The position numbers and the translations under genes are program-made. The notes beneath the pieces were generated by a model that saw only the letters and a list, made by a program, of their open reading frames with translations, ran no database searches and had not been told where the DNA came from. A DNA stretch of 12,910 nucleotides from Planctomycetota bacterium (GTDB lineage Bacteria > Planctomycetota > UBA1135 > GCA-002686595): contig JAPKBY010000017.1 of the NCBI GenBank assembly GCA_028823185.1, positions 1 through 12,910 of the forward strand. Reading direction: 5' to 3'. Positions 6,708 to 12,910 of the stretch are shown here, in pieces. Every line of letters begins with the position of its first letter. Positions within the stretch are counted from its first letter, which is position 1.

Positions 6708-8573
6708 TCATGCCTTGCAAGCGCCAGTCGTGACTTCGTGATGGGGACAGCCATTGCAGGGCCCGAGGGGGCAACCGGCGCCGGCTTGGCTCATGATGCT
6801 CTGAATCTCAGTCGGGTTGAGAGCGGCTCCAACGTGCGATGCTTTAGAAGCAGCCACAGCTGCGGGCTTGGACTTCACTCCGACGGCCGGGCGCGCCATG
6901 ACCGCCGTGCTCGAGCCACCATCCGTCGGCCGAGTGAAGCTCGGGAGCCCCGGGCGACCTTCCCTGCGCTTAAGCACAGGCCGCGCTTGGGTCGCCGCCC
7001 TCGCGGGCTCTTCGCTAACGCCCTTGTGCTCGGCGATTGCTGGGACGTAGGGCTTGGCGGAAGGAGCTCTACTCTCCAAATCAAGCGGCGGCGAAACGTG
7101 AGCTCTGGCCCCGCTGCGCCTCAGCTCTAACGCAGGGTCATCCCTAAGACCGCTCCCGCGCGGAGAGTCTTCTCCTCCGAGAGAGCGCGCGCGCTCGTGA
7201 CTCTTTTGATCAATCTCTTCCCAGTCACGACGCAAGCGCGCGGCGCGCTTGATGTTGACGAGATGCTTCGCCGTGATGTTTTCAGAGGTAATGTTCCCCG
7301 CCTGAGGTCCACAGCCCAGGGAGAATGACGGCATCAAGTGTGAGCTAAATCCGACCGCCCCCTGCGAGGAAGGTCCGTTCACCAAGATTCGATTCGCGGG
7401 CTTCTCGAGCATGAAGGCCTCAACGACCTCCTCCTCTCTCGCCCACAAGCTCAAGGTGTGACCTAGCCCGCCAAACTTGAGCAGCTGAGTCGAGGTCACG
7501 CAGCCCTCTTTCCATCCATCAACTCGATGAACGCTAAGGAGCGGACAAAGGAGCTCGATCGAGAGCGGCCACTCACGACCAACTCCACCTTGTGGACAGA
7601 GGAGGATCGTGGTCTCACGCGGCACCTCAAAGCCAGCCGCTCGAGCGATTAGATGAGGGTCTTTCCCGACGATATCGGCGTTCATCATCCCGCCTTGGTT
7701 GGCGTAGGCGCCGAGGAGACCGAGCTCTTGATCGTTCAAGAGGTGCGCTCCACGCTCAACGAACAAGGCGAGCACCTTGTCTGCGATGGGCTCATCGAGC
7801 ACCAAGGCCTGCTCTGAACAGCAGAGGGTCGCGTTGTCAAAGCTCTGACTCGCCGTCACCCACCTCGCAGCGGCCGCGAGATCTGCAGAGCGATCTATAT
7901 AGCAGGGGACGTTTCCAGGCCCCACTCCATAAGCCGGCTTCCCGGAGCTATATGCCGCTCGCACAAGGCCCCCGCCGCCTGTCGCGAGGATCAAGGCGAC
8001 GCCGCGATCCTTCATCAATGCGCCGGTGGACTCGATCGTTGGATTAGAGAGACATTGAACGAGATCCGCAGGACCTCCCGCGCGCTCGATAGCGCGCCGC
8101 AAGACCTCGGCCGTCTCGTTGATACAACGTCGCGCCCTAGGGTGCGGGCTCAACACGATCGCGTTGCGCCCTTTCACTGCGATGAGCGCCTTAAAGATCG
8201 CGGTTGAAGTCGGGTTCGTCGTAGGGATAACCCCGGCTACGACGCCGACGGGAGTCGCGATCTCATAGATCCCGCGAGCGTCATCACGTGAGATGACACC
8301 CACGGTTTTTTCACCGCGAATAGATTCCCAACTCCCTTCTGCTGCGAACAAATTCTTGAGGATCTTGTAGTGGACTCGCCCTATCCCCGTCTCATCGACA
8401 GCGAGCCTTGCGAGGTCACCTGCCGCACCTGCCGCAGCGCTCGCCATCGCCTGGCAAACACTGTCGGTGCGCGCTTGGTCCCAGCTTCGCGATTCCTTAC
8501 AGGCTGCGCCCGCACGCCTCACGGCGTCACGGACCTCCTGCAGGGCGCGCAAATCATTGTCCAGATCAGGCAT
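6708..8573 (-). CDS. CoA-acylating aldehyde dehydrogenase (PduP/EutE/AdhE-N type) with Cys-rich C-terminal tail
   Basis: This is the predicted BMC core enzyme that oxidises an aldehyde with NAD+ and CoA to an acyl-CoA. Residues 1-450 form the dehydrogenase. It includes the nucleotide-binding TPVGVVAGVIPTTNPTS (107-123), GGGLVRAAYSSGKPAYGVGP (200-219) and the catalytic FDNATLCCSEQ, with C251 aligned to the nucleophile of AdhE/EutE. The protein is 621 aa, about 150 longer than usual. Residues 451-584 are a Pro/Ala/Arg/Ser-rich, probably disordered linker. Residues 585-597 (LNPTEIQSIMSQA) could form a short helix of encapsulation-peptide type. The end carries C601, C606, C609 and C619 with H611-H612, a possible metal or Fe-S ligand set. 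The N-terminus looks like the enzyme's own first helix, so targeting is probably C-terminal. The start ATG at 8573 has GAGGA 5 bases upstream. Substrate chain length cannot be read from the sequence. Confidence 0.95.
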   Translation of the reverse strand: MPDLDNDLRALQEVRDAVRRAGAACKESRSWDQARTDSVCQAMASAAAGAAGDLARLAVDETGIGRVHYKILKNLFAAEGSWESIRGEKTVGVISRDDARGIYEIATPVGVVAGVIPTTNPTSTAIFKALIAVKGRNAIVLSPHPRARRCINETAEVLRRAIERAGGPADLVQCLSNPTIESTGALMKDRGVALILATGGGGLVRAAYSSGKPAYGVGPGNVPCYIDRSADLAAAARWVTASQSFDNATLCCSEQALVLDEPIADKVLALFVERGAHLLNDQELGLLGAYANQGGMMNADIVGKDPHLIARAAGFEVPRETTILLCPQGGVGREWPLSIELLCPLLSVHRVDGWKEGCVTSTQLLKFGGLGHTLSLWAREEEVVEAFMLEKPANRILVNGPSSQGAVGFSSHLMPSFSLGCGPQAGNITSENITAKHLVNIKRAARLRRDWEEIDQKSHERARSLGGEDSPRGSGLRDDPALELRRSGARAHVSPPLDLESRAPSAKPYVPAIAEHKGVSEEPARAATQARPVLKRREGRPGLPSFTRPTDGGSSTAVMARPAVGVKSKPAAVAASKASHVGAALNPTEIQSIMSQAGAGCPLGPCNGCPHHEVTTGACKA

Positions 8574-8587
8574 CAGATTCCTCTCGC

Positions 8588-8617
8588 GTGGGGTGCTCTT
8601 CTCAGAGAACCCCGCAC
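8588..8617 (-). promoter_or_regulatory. Intercistronic hairpin between BMC-H and aldehyde dehydrogenase
   Basis: An imperfect stem (GTG-GGG with CCC-CAC plus an inner CTCT/AGAG) occupies most of the 50-base gap between the first BMC-H stop (8624) and the dehydrogenase start (8573). No U run follows, so it is more likely an mRNA stability or partial attenuation element than a terminator. Such an element could raise shell relative to enzyme output (inference). Confidence 0.35.
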
Positions 8618-8623
8618 GCCTTC

Positions 8624-8938
8624 TTAGGCTCCGCCTCCGCCAGCGGAGCTCATCGACGGAAGAATCCGCAAGAGCTGATCATGAGGACGAGGGATGACAT
8701 GGACGCTGACGAGCTCGCCCACGCGACGCGCGGCAGCTGCCCCTGCATCCGTCGCTGCTTTCACAGCTCCGACCTCACCCGTAACAAACATGGTCACGAA
8801 ACCGGCCGTGACCTTTTCCTTGCCGATGAGTTCAACCATGGCTGCTTTCACCATCGCATCTCCAGCCTCGATCGAGCCCACAAGGCCTCGTGTCTCGACC
8901 ATCCCAAGGGCCATCGGCTTAACTGCCGCTGCACTCAT
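8624..8938 (-). CDS. BMC-H hexameric shell protein, first gene of the BMC operon (TAG pore)
   Basis: This is a hexamer-forming shell protein of 104 residues with one BMC domain: MALGMVETRGLVGSIEAGDAM, GFVTMFVTGEVGAVKAATDAG, and VHVIPRPHDQLL. It is a close paralog of the BMC-H at 6337. It differs at the pore loop (T44-A45-G46 against G-G-G) and has a Phe after the loop and a Gly/Ala-rich tail (SSAGGGGA). The two proteins therefore probably tile the same facets with different permeability. The start ATG at 8938 has AAGGGGA about 8 bases upstream. As first gene behind the presumed promoter, it is likely the most abundant product of the operon. Confidence 0.95.
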   Translation of the reverse strand: MSAAAVKPMALGMVETRGLVGSIEAGDAMVKAAMVELIGKEKVTAGFVTMFVTGEVGAVKAATDAGAAAARRVGELVSVHVIPRPHDQLLRILPSMSSAGGGGA

Positions 8939-9053
8939 TTGTTATTCCCCTTCGCTGCCGGAGCTCTGCTCCAGCGCCTATCTGAACTCACGCATTGAAC
9001 GGCTCAACACGCTCCAAGACATCGGGAACGCGCAGGCCCCTTGTCGGACGGTG

Positions 9054-9082
9054 AGTATAGATGGGCCCATCAGGCTGTTCCA
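9054..9082 (-). promoter_or_regulatory. Candidate sigma70-type promoter of the BMC operon
   Basis: On the minus strand, TATACT (9059-9054) is one base from the -10 consensus. It lies 17 bases after TGGAAC (9082-9077), a poor -35 match. A weak -35 would fit activator dependence. It implies a 5' leader of over 100 bases before the BMC-H start at 8938. Confidence 0.35.
9060..9071. promoter_or_regulatory. 12-bp perfect palindrome inside the candidate promoter spacer
   Basis: GATGGGCCCATC is fully self-complementary and sits between the candidate -35 and -10 elements. This is the expected position for a repressor, or for a MerR-type activator that acts by distorting the spacer. The binding protein is unknown. 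Confidence 0.35.
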
Positions 9083-9091
9083 CGATTGCAA

Positions 9092-9104
9092 CGAGCATTG
9101 CTCG
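9092..9104. promoter_or_regulatory. 13-bp palindrome upstream of the candidate -35 (possible operator)
   Basis: CGAGCA (9092-9097) and TGCTCG (9099-9104) are perfect arms around one central base. The site lies 9 bases upstream of the candidate -35 on the minus strand, a typical activator position. No regulator gene is visible in the window. Confidence 0.35.
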
Positions 9105-9348
9105 ACGACATCCAGATGGCCGGCATCTAGTGGTAACTTGATGGCCATTAGTGGGCTTAACCTCGAGAGGGATTCTCTAGGTATAGAGCGCCTCCAAGCC
9201 GACGGAGCGCTGGAGTCGCGACGCTCGTCTCCAGAAAGGCCGACACAGGTCTTGAGCCTCACTTTCGGGGGGGGCAAGTGATCGCTCCCAAGCGACTGCC
9301 ACCTAACTTCCCATTGAAGCGGGGGCCCGAGCCTGCGAGGCTTCCCGT

Positions 9349-10080
9349 GTGAGCCCTCTCAGCCGCCCCCTCCTTGAGGTCTGTGTCCAATCATCGACCG
9401 ACGCTTCTCTCGCTGCCGAAGGCGGCGCTGACCGCGTAGAGCTCTGCCAAGCTATCGAGCTCGGAGGCCTCACTCCTAGCGCTGGCATGATCTCTTCGAC
9501 GTGCGCTTCCTCAACCCTGCCGGTCATCGTCCTCACACGTCCACGGGCAGGAGATTTCATCTACAGCTCTCAAGAGATCGACGCTGTCACTCGAGACCTT
9601 GAACAGCTCAAGGCTCTAGGTGCGCACGGAGCAGCCTTAGGAGCGCTCACACCTCAAGGTGACATCGACCAAAGCGCACTAGAGACCTGGATCGCAGCGA
9701 GCCAAGGATTAGAGCTCGTCTTCCATCGCGCCTTCGACTCATGCAAGGCGCCCCTCGAGTCCCTCGAGCTCCTCGCGGAGTGTGGAATCCATCGCGTTCT
9801 CAGCTCCGGCGGTGCAGCGACAGCTGCTGAAGGAGCAGACGAGCTCGCGATCTGGATAGAAGCGATGAGGGGAAGAGTTGAGATCTTGCCCGGTGGAAGC
9901 ATTCGAGCGAGCAATGTCGCGGCGCTCGTCGCGAAGACTGGTGCAGAGGGAGTGCACTTTAGAGCGCCGAGCATACGAAGAAGAGAGGGAGCAGCGCATC
10001 CGCTCGGGATCTCTGACAATGGCAACTACGAAGTGACTGACCCCTCTATTGTCTGCGCAATCCGAGACGCACTCTCTTAG
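9349..10080 (+). CDS. cutC: CutC family protein
   Basis: This is a cytoplasmic TIM-barrel protein of the CutC family (243 aa, normal length). The name comes from copper sensitivity of E. coli mutants, but a direct role in copper handling is disputed and the biochemical activity is unclear. Family motifs are all present: LLEVCVQS, GADRVELCQAIELGGLTPSAG, TRPRAGDFIYS, LGALTPQGDID, FHRAFDSCKAPLESLELLAECG, RVLSSGG and ILPGGSIRASNV. The start is a GTG at 9349 with GAGG 6 bases upstream; that GAGG lies in a small AGCCT-GCG-AGGCT hairpin (9330-9342) that could modulate initiation. It is divergent from the BMC operon and converges on the lipoprotein gene, whose stop is 7 bases away. Nothing ties it to BMC function beyond the shared upstream region. 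Confidence 0.93.
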   Translation: MSPLSRPLLEVCVQSSTDASLAAEGGADRVELCQAIELGGLTPSAGMISSTCASSTLPVIVLTRPRAGDFIYSSQEIDAVTRDLEQLKALGAHGAALGALTPQGDIDQSALETWIAASQGLELVFHRAFDSCKAPLESLELLAECGIHRVLSSGGAATAAEGADELAIWIEAMRGRVEILPGGSIRASNVAALVAKTGAEGVHFRAPSIRRREGAAHPLGISDNGNYEVTDPSIVCAIRDALS

Positions 10081-10087
10081 AGACTCA

Positions 10088-10696
10088 TCACTGAAGCTCT
10101 AGCAAGACGCACAGCTGAGGTGCGGAGCTCTCTTCGCTCAAGAAGCGAAAGAAGAGCAGTGAAGCCCCACTGGGCAACTCGCCCATATACCGGAGCGTGT
10201 CATCAACCGAGAGCCTTCCGCTCTGATGCTGAACCTTCATTTGAGTCTGAAGAATTCTCTCCCCATCCCTCTCTCCTAGACTCAGCGTAAGCACCCCATG
10301 CCCGCTGATCCCCACCACCGCTTCTCCTGGCGAGAGACGCTTCGAAAAGATGTCCCATCCTGCTCCACTCTCTTCCCATCCAAAGATCCGACCTGTGCTC
10401 TCGGACAAGACCTCCTCATTTCGTCCGAGACAGTCCATCACGGAAAAGAGTTCACTCTCTACAGGAGAACAGACGAACCAAGCTCCTCCATCGACAGGCT
10501 CTCGAGGGAGGCCCATGAGCGCCGCACATGGCTCGGCAGATGGCGACTGCAGCTCGAAGACCGTCAAGACATAGTCTCCATCGATCGGGCTCACTCCCTC
10601 AGGAATTGCACCGCCTCCGCAGGCTGACAAGAGCCACGGAGAGAAGAGTAAAGAAGCGACAGAGAGCCTCACATGAAGAGATCTAAGACTAAGCAC
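10088..10696 (-). CDS. Predicted lipoprotein of unknown function
   Basis: This is a 202-residue protein with a type II (lipoprotein) signal peptide. It has Arg/His near the N-terminus, a hydrophobic core (VASLLFSPWLL) and the lipobox LSAC at residues 23-26, so C26 should be the lipidated residue, followed by Gly-Gly-Gly. The mature part (about 177 aa) has several Cys residues, a predicted beta-rich make-up (YVLTVFEL, GVLTLSL, LLFFRFL) and no domain I recognise. The start taken is a GTG at 10696 with AAGG 8 bases upstream; a second GTG at 10672 would still leave a signal peptide. It lies 40 bases downstream of xylB on the same strand and may be cotranscribed with it. No function is assigned. 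Confidence 0.8.
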   Translation of the reverse strand: MLSLRSLHVRLSVASLLFSPWLLSACGGGAIPEGVSPIDGDYVLTVFELQSPSAEPCAALMGLPREPVDGGAWFVCSPVESELFSVMDCLGRNEEVLSESTGRIFGWEESGAGWDIFSKRLSPGEAVVGISGHGVLTLSLGERDGERILQTQMKVQHQSGRLSVDDTLRYMGELPSGASLLFFRFLSEESSAPQLCVLLELQ

Positions 10697-10736
10697 GACT
10701 CAGACCTTATCTCCGGGCGAACAGCACTGGAAACTC

Positions 10737-12176
10737 TCAGCCAAATAGATGTTGAGAACGCGCCTGGTAGAGCCCGAATGCATCCTCATAGGCTCCCGAT
10801 GCGCTCTCCTCTGGCTCAATCACGGCGTCCTCTAGCGGTACATGGAGCTCGCGCAAGGCATCGATTTGCGCTCCGCCTCGCTGCAGGGCGAGGGACTGAA
10901 GAGCCCCTCCCAGCGCAGCGGATTCCGGCTCAGATGGCCTCCGGACAGAGAGCCCCGAAATGTCTGCAACGATTCGACACCAGAGAGAGTTCTTCGAGCC
11001 CCCTCCGACGAGGCGTAGCTCGTCTGTGCTAACACCGAGGGAACGCAAGCGCTCCAAACCAGCTGCCAAGGCAAAGCTCGCGCCCTCCATGGCTGCCCGA
11101 TAGAGGACGCCCGGTTGCAGAGAGCCCTCTCTCAAACCGATGAGCGCGCCGCTCGCCGTGGGCCAATTAGGTGTCCGCTCGCCAGAGAGATAAGGGAGGA
11201 AGCTGACGCCACCGCAACCTGGCTGAACGCGCGCAGCGAGCGCTGTGAGCTCCTCATGATCAAGGCCTGACCCAGCTCGAACTTCCTCAGTGACCGTCGT
11301 GCAATTCTGAGTGCAAAGAAGCGGCAGCCAGCGACCTGTCGCATCACAGAAGGCCGCGATCTCACCAGCAGGGTCAACGACTGCGTGCTCGGTCTGAGCG
11401 AACATTGTGCCGCTCGTCCCTAAGCTCATGACCAAGACACCAGGTCGCACAGCCCCAGCCCCTAGAGCGCTCATCATGTTGTCCCCGCTCCCAGGAGAGA
11501 TCGGGAGCCCCGAGCGCATGCCCCACTCCTTCGCCCACTCCTCTCGAAGCTCGCCCATCGCTGCGTCGGGGCCGACCAACTTCGGCAGGCAGCCTGAGAG
11601 CCGCTCATCAATTGCCGACATGCGCCGCTCGTCGAAGCAGCGCCCTACCGGATCAAAGAAGCCGGTCCCGCTCGCGTCACCACACTCCATCGCGAGCTCT
11701 CCGGAGAGCACGAAGTTGATGTAGTCATGCGGCAAGAGCACATGCGCGAGCTGCGCAAAGGAGCTCGGCTCATGACGTTTTAGCCACAGGATCTTGGAAG
11801 CGGTGAAGCCCGCTGGGGTTGGAACACCCGTGAGCAGAGAGAGCTCGCTCGCTTCCGGCGCGGTCTCCGTATCGCACCATAGCTTCGCCGGTCGTATCAC
11901 AGCATGTGAGGCGTCCATGGGCACGAAGCCGTGCTGCTGTCCTGAGACTCCGATTCCGCTCACCGCCAGCGGGTCAATCCCCACCAGAGCAAGAGTCACA
12001 GCTTCGCGGACCGCCTCCACCCATGTCTTCGGGTCCTGCTCACACGCGCCCGGCGCGAGGCCCTCGATAAGGCCATAGCTCTTGCTCCCGCGCCCAACAA
12101 CTGCGCCAGCCTCAGAGTCATAAACGAGCGCCTTGGTGCCTTGCGTCCCGACATCGATCCCGAGGTGAAGACTCAA
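10737..12176 (-). CDS. xylB: Xylulokinase (FGGY carbohydrate kinase)
   Basis: This is a cytoplasmic ATP-dependent kinase of D-xylulose to D-xylulose 5-phosphate, the second step of the isomerase route of xylose catabolism. The 479-aa FGGY protein has the N-terminal phosphate loop LGIDVGTQGTKALVYD (5-20), GVSGQQHGFV (77-86), a PGSGDNMMSALG segment with probable catalytic base D232, and SLGTSGT (251-257). The C-terminal ATP-binding region contains LRLVGGGSKNSLWCRIVADI and PESAALGGAL. The start is a TTG at 12176 with GGGG about 6 bases upstream, beginning 2 bases after the xylA stop. A CTG two codons earlier is an alternative. Tight coupling to xylA supports xylulose over glycerol or ribulose as substrate. 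Confidence 0.95.
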   Translation of the reverse strand: MSLHLGIDVGTQGTKALVYDSEAGAVVGRGSKSYGLIEGLAPGACEQDPKTWVEAVREAVTLALVGIDPLAVSGIGVSGQQHGFVPMDASHAVIRPAKLWCDTETAPEASELSLLTGVPTPAGFTASKILWLKRHEPSSFAQLAHVLLPHDYINFVLSGELAMECGDASGTGFFDPVGRCFDERRMSAIDERLSGCLPKLVGPDAAMGELREEWAKEWGMRSGLPISPGSGDNMMSALGAGAVRPGVLVMSLGTSGTMFAQTEHAVVDPAGEIAAFCDATGRWLPLLCTQNCTTVTEEVRAGSGLDHEELTALAARVQPGCGGVSFLPYLSGERTPNWPTASGALIGLREGSLQPGVLYRAAMEGASFALAAGLERLRSLGVSTDELRLVGGGSKNSLWCRIVADISGLSVRRPSEPESAALGGALQSLALQRGGAQIDALRELHVPLEDAVIEPEESASGAYEDAFGLYQARSQHLFG

Positions 12177-12178
12177 GC

Positions 12179-12910
12179 TCAGCCCCGCACACCCATGATG
12201 TGCTCCATGGCGAGCTGATCGAGGCGCTCATAGCCCTTGCCCACCGCCGCTAGCGCCTCTGGGTCGAGCTCGAGAGCCTCCAAGCGCGCGAGCTTTGTAG
12301 CGTCAAAGGAGCCGATGACCTCACTCAAGCCGTCCGGGTCCGCATGACTCGCAGCGAGGATCTCTTGAACGTCCGGGTCTGCGTCAAAGGCCGCGGCTCT
12401 CTCAGCGAGGACTTTATAGGTGCGCATGCAGCCGCGCGCAAAGTCCCAAACGCCGTCCCAATCTTCGGTCCGATAAGCGTGCGCATCGAAGTGCAGCGGT
12501 CCGTCATAACCTCCATATCCATTGGTACCTTCCAAGAGCCTGACCAAGAAGAATGCGCCCTTCAGATCTTCCGATCCGAAGCGCAGGTCCTGGTCATAGC
12601 GCCCAATGCGCTGAGCGTTGAGATCGATGTGGAAGAGCTTGTCCACCTCCATCGCCTGAGCGACAGCGTGAACCATGCTGAGGCCAGACATGTTCTCGTG
12701 CGCGACCTCAGGGTTTACGCCGACCATCTCTGAGTGCTCGAGCGTCTCGATGAAGTGCAGGATGTGACCGGTGGTCGCGAGATAGATATCTCCACGTGGT
12801 TCATTCGGCTTGGCCTCCAAAGCAAAGCGTAGGTCCCAGCCTTGCTCTTTGACCCAACCACAGAGGAAGTCATAAGCGTCTCGGTACCAGCCGAGCGCAT
12901 CACGCACATC
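12179..12910 (-). CDS. xylA: Xylose isomerase, Streptomyces-type class I (5' end cut by window edge)
   Basis: This enzyme interconverts D-xylose and D-xylulose with two divalent metal ions. The visible C-terminal ~243 residues, about 60% of a ~390-aa protein, show the catalytic and metal-binding segments. These are FALEAKPNEPRGD (metal Glu and the catalytic Lys), GVNPEVAHE (second Glu and the His ligand), FHIDLNAQ, YDQDLRFG (two Asp ligands) and LHFDAHAYRTED. The close ERLDQLAMEHIMGVRG is typical of the shorter actinobacterial-type class I enzymes (Streptomyces, Actinoplanes) rather than the longer E. coli-type class II. The frame stays open to the window's right edge, so the true start lies outside. 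It is the first visible gene of a xylA-xylB unit and is followed by xylB after 2 bases. Confidence 0.95.
   Translation of the reverse strand, partial: DVRDALGWYRDAYDFLCGWVKEQGWDLRFALEAKPNEPRGDIYLATTGHILHFIETLEHSEMVGVNPEVAHENMSGLSMVHAVAQAMEVDKLFHIDLNAQRIGRYDQDLRFGSEDLKGAFFLVRLLEGTNGYGGYDGPLHFDAHAYRTEDWDGVWDFARGCMRTYKVLAERAAAFDADPDVQEILAASHADPDGLSEVIGSFDATKLARLEALELDPEALAAVGKGYERLDQLAMEHIMGVRG

Larger units (their letters stand above)
2507..8938 (-). other. Bacterial microcompartment operon (nine genes)
   Basis: Nine co-directional genes have gaps from overlap to about 85 bases. They encode all shell classes (two BMC-H, a stacking BMC-T, a single-layer BMC-T, two BMC-P), an acylating aldehyde dehydrogenase, an ACT protein with a BMC-type N-module, and a UPF0210 protein. 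An aldehyde dehydrogenase with a full shell is the mark of a catabolic metabolosome. The usual partners (aldehyde-producing signature enzyme, phosphotransacylase such as PduL, alcohol dehydrogenase) are not in the window, so they are at another locus, just outside, or replaced. Confidence 0.85.
8939..9348. promoter_or_regulatory. Divergent intergenic region between the BMC operon and cutC
   Basis: About 410 bases hold no convincing gene. The open frames here lack a Shine-Dalgarno, have no recognisable domain, or only continue antisense to the BMC-H gene. The region holds several inverted repeats: CGAGCATTGCTCG at 9092-9104, GATGGGCCCATC at 9060-9071, AGATG-N5-CATCT at 9114-9128, a CCT/AGG-AGAG/CTCT stem at 9161-9181, and CTGGAG/CTCCAG at 9210-9234. 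It also has a G8 tract at 9267-9274. This density suggests control of the BMC operon by one or more DNA-binding proteins encoded elsewhere. Confidence 0.6.

Noticed and set aside
7592..8047. 151-residue plus-strand open frame inside the dehydrogenase gene
   Set aside because: It is an Arg-rich antisense shadow of a clearly real aldehyde dehydrogenase.
6708..8573. N-terminal encapsulation peptide on the aldehyde dehydrogenase
   Set aside because: The N-terminal helix aligns with the normal first helix of AdhE/EutE-type dehydrogenases; the extra sequence is at the C-terminus.
8978..9277. 99-residue minus-strand open frame in the divergent region
   Set aside because: It has no ribosome binding site, no domain and a mixed composition, and it covers the candidate promoter and palindromes.
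8694..9281. 195-residue plus-strand open frame
   Set aside because: Its first half is antisense to the BMC-H gene and its second half crosses the intergenic region; the Ser/Thr/Pro-rich composition is typical of a shadow frame.
1..12910. CRISPR arrays, tRNA/rRNA genes, insertion sequences
   Set aside because: I saw no regularly spaced direct repeats, cloverleaf-like sequence, transposase motifs or terminal inverted repeats with target duplications.

Overview
The window looks like a chromosomal accessory region of a moderately high-GC Gram-negative bacterium. A lipoprotein with a lipobox followed by Gly-rich residues, an HD-GYP response regulator, a Streptomyces-type class I xylose isomerase and a shell set resembling that described from Haliangium ochraceum fit a myxobacterium-like (Myxococcota/Bradymonadota) or related deltaproteobacterial lineage. 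This taxonomic guess is an inference and is not proven by any marker gene here.

The core is a bacterial microcompartment (BMC) operon on the minus strand, about 8938 down to 2507. In transcription order it has a BMC-H hexamer protein, a CoA-acylating aldehyde dehydrogenase with a long Cys-rich C-terminal tail, a second BMC-H, a CsoS1D-like double-stacking BMC-T, two EutN/CcmL-type BMC-P vertex proteins, a PduT-like BMC-T without the Fe-S cysteine, an ACT-domain protein with an EutQ/EutT-like N-terminal module, and a UPF0210 (DUF711) protein. The shell set is complete and most junctions are tight (two are TGATG overlaps). No known signature enzyme is present: no diol or ethanolamine lyase, glycyl radical enzyme, class II aldolase or RuBisCO. 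No phosphotransacylase or alcohol dehydrogenase is present either. The UPF0210/ACT pair is the most unusual cargo candidate.

Left of the operon, on the same strand, are a response regulator with an HD-GYP c-di-GMP phosphodiesterase domain (899-2380) and a truncated MdtG-like MFS transporter (1-805). A roughly 410-base region (8939-9348) separates the BMC operon from a divergent cutC gene (9349-10080). It contains several palindromes, a candidate BMC promoter and a G8 tract. Convergent with cutC is a predicted lipoprotein (10088-10696), preceded on the same strand by xylB and the 3' part of xylA, which runs off the right edge.

Working model (inference): an upstream reaction makes an aldehyde inside the compartment, and the acylating dehydrogenase converts it to an acyl-CoA. 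The UPF0210/ACT pair may supply or control the upstream step. The neighbouring xylose genes hint at, but do not prove, a sugar-derived substrate. No RNA genes, CRISPR arrays, insertion sequences or origins were seen.
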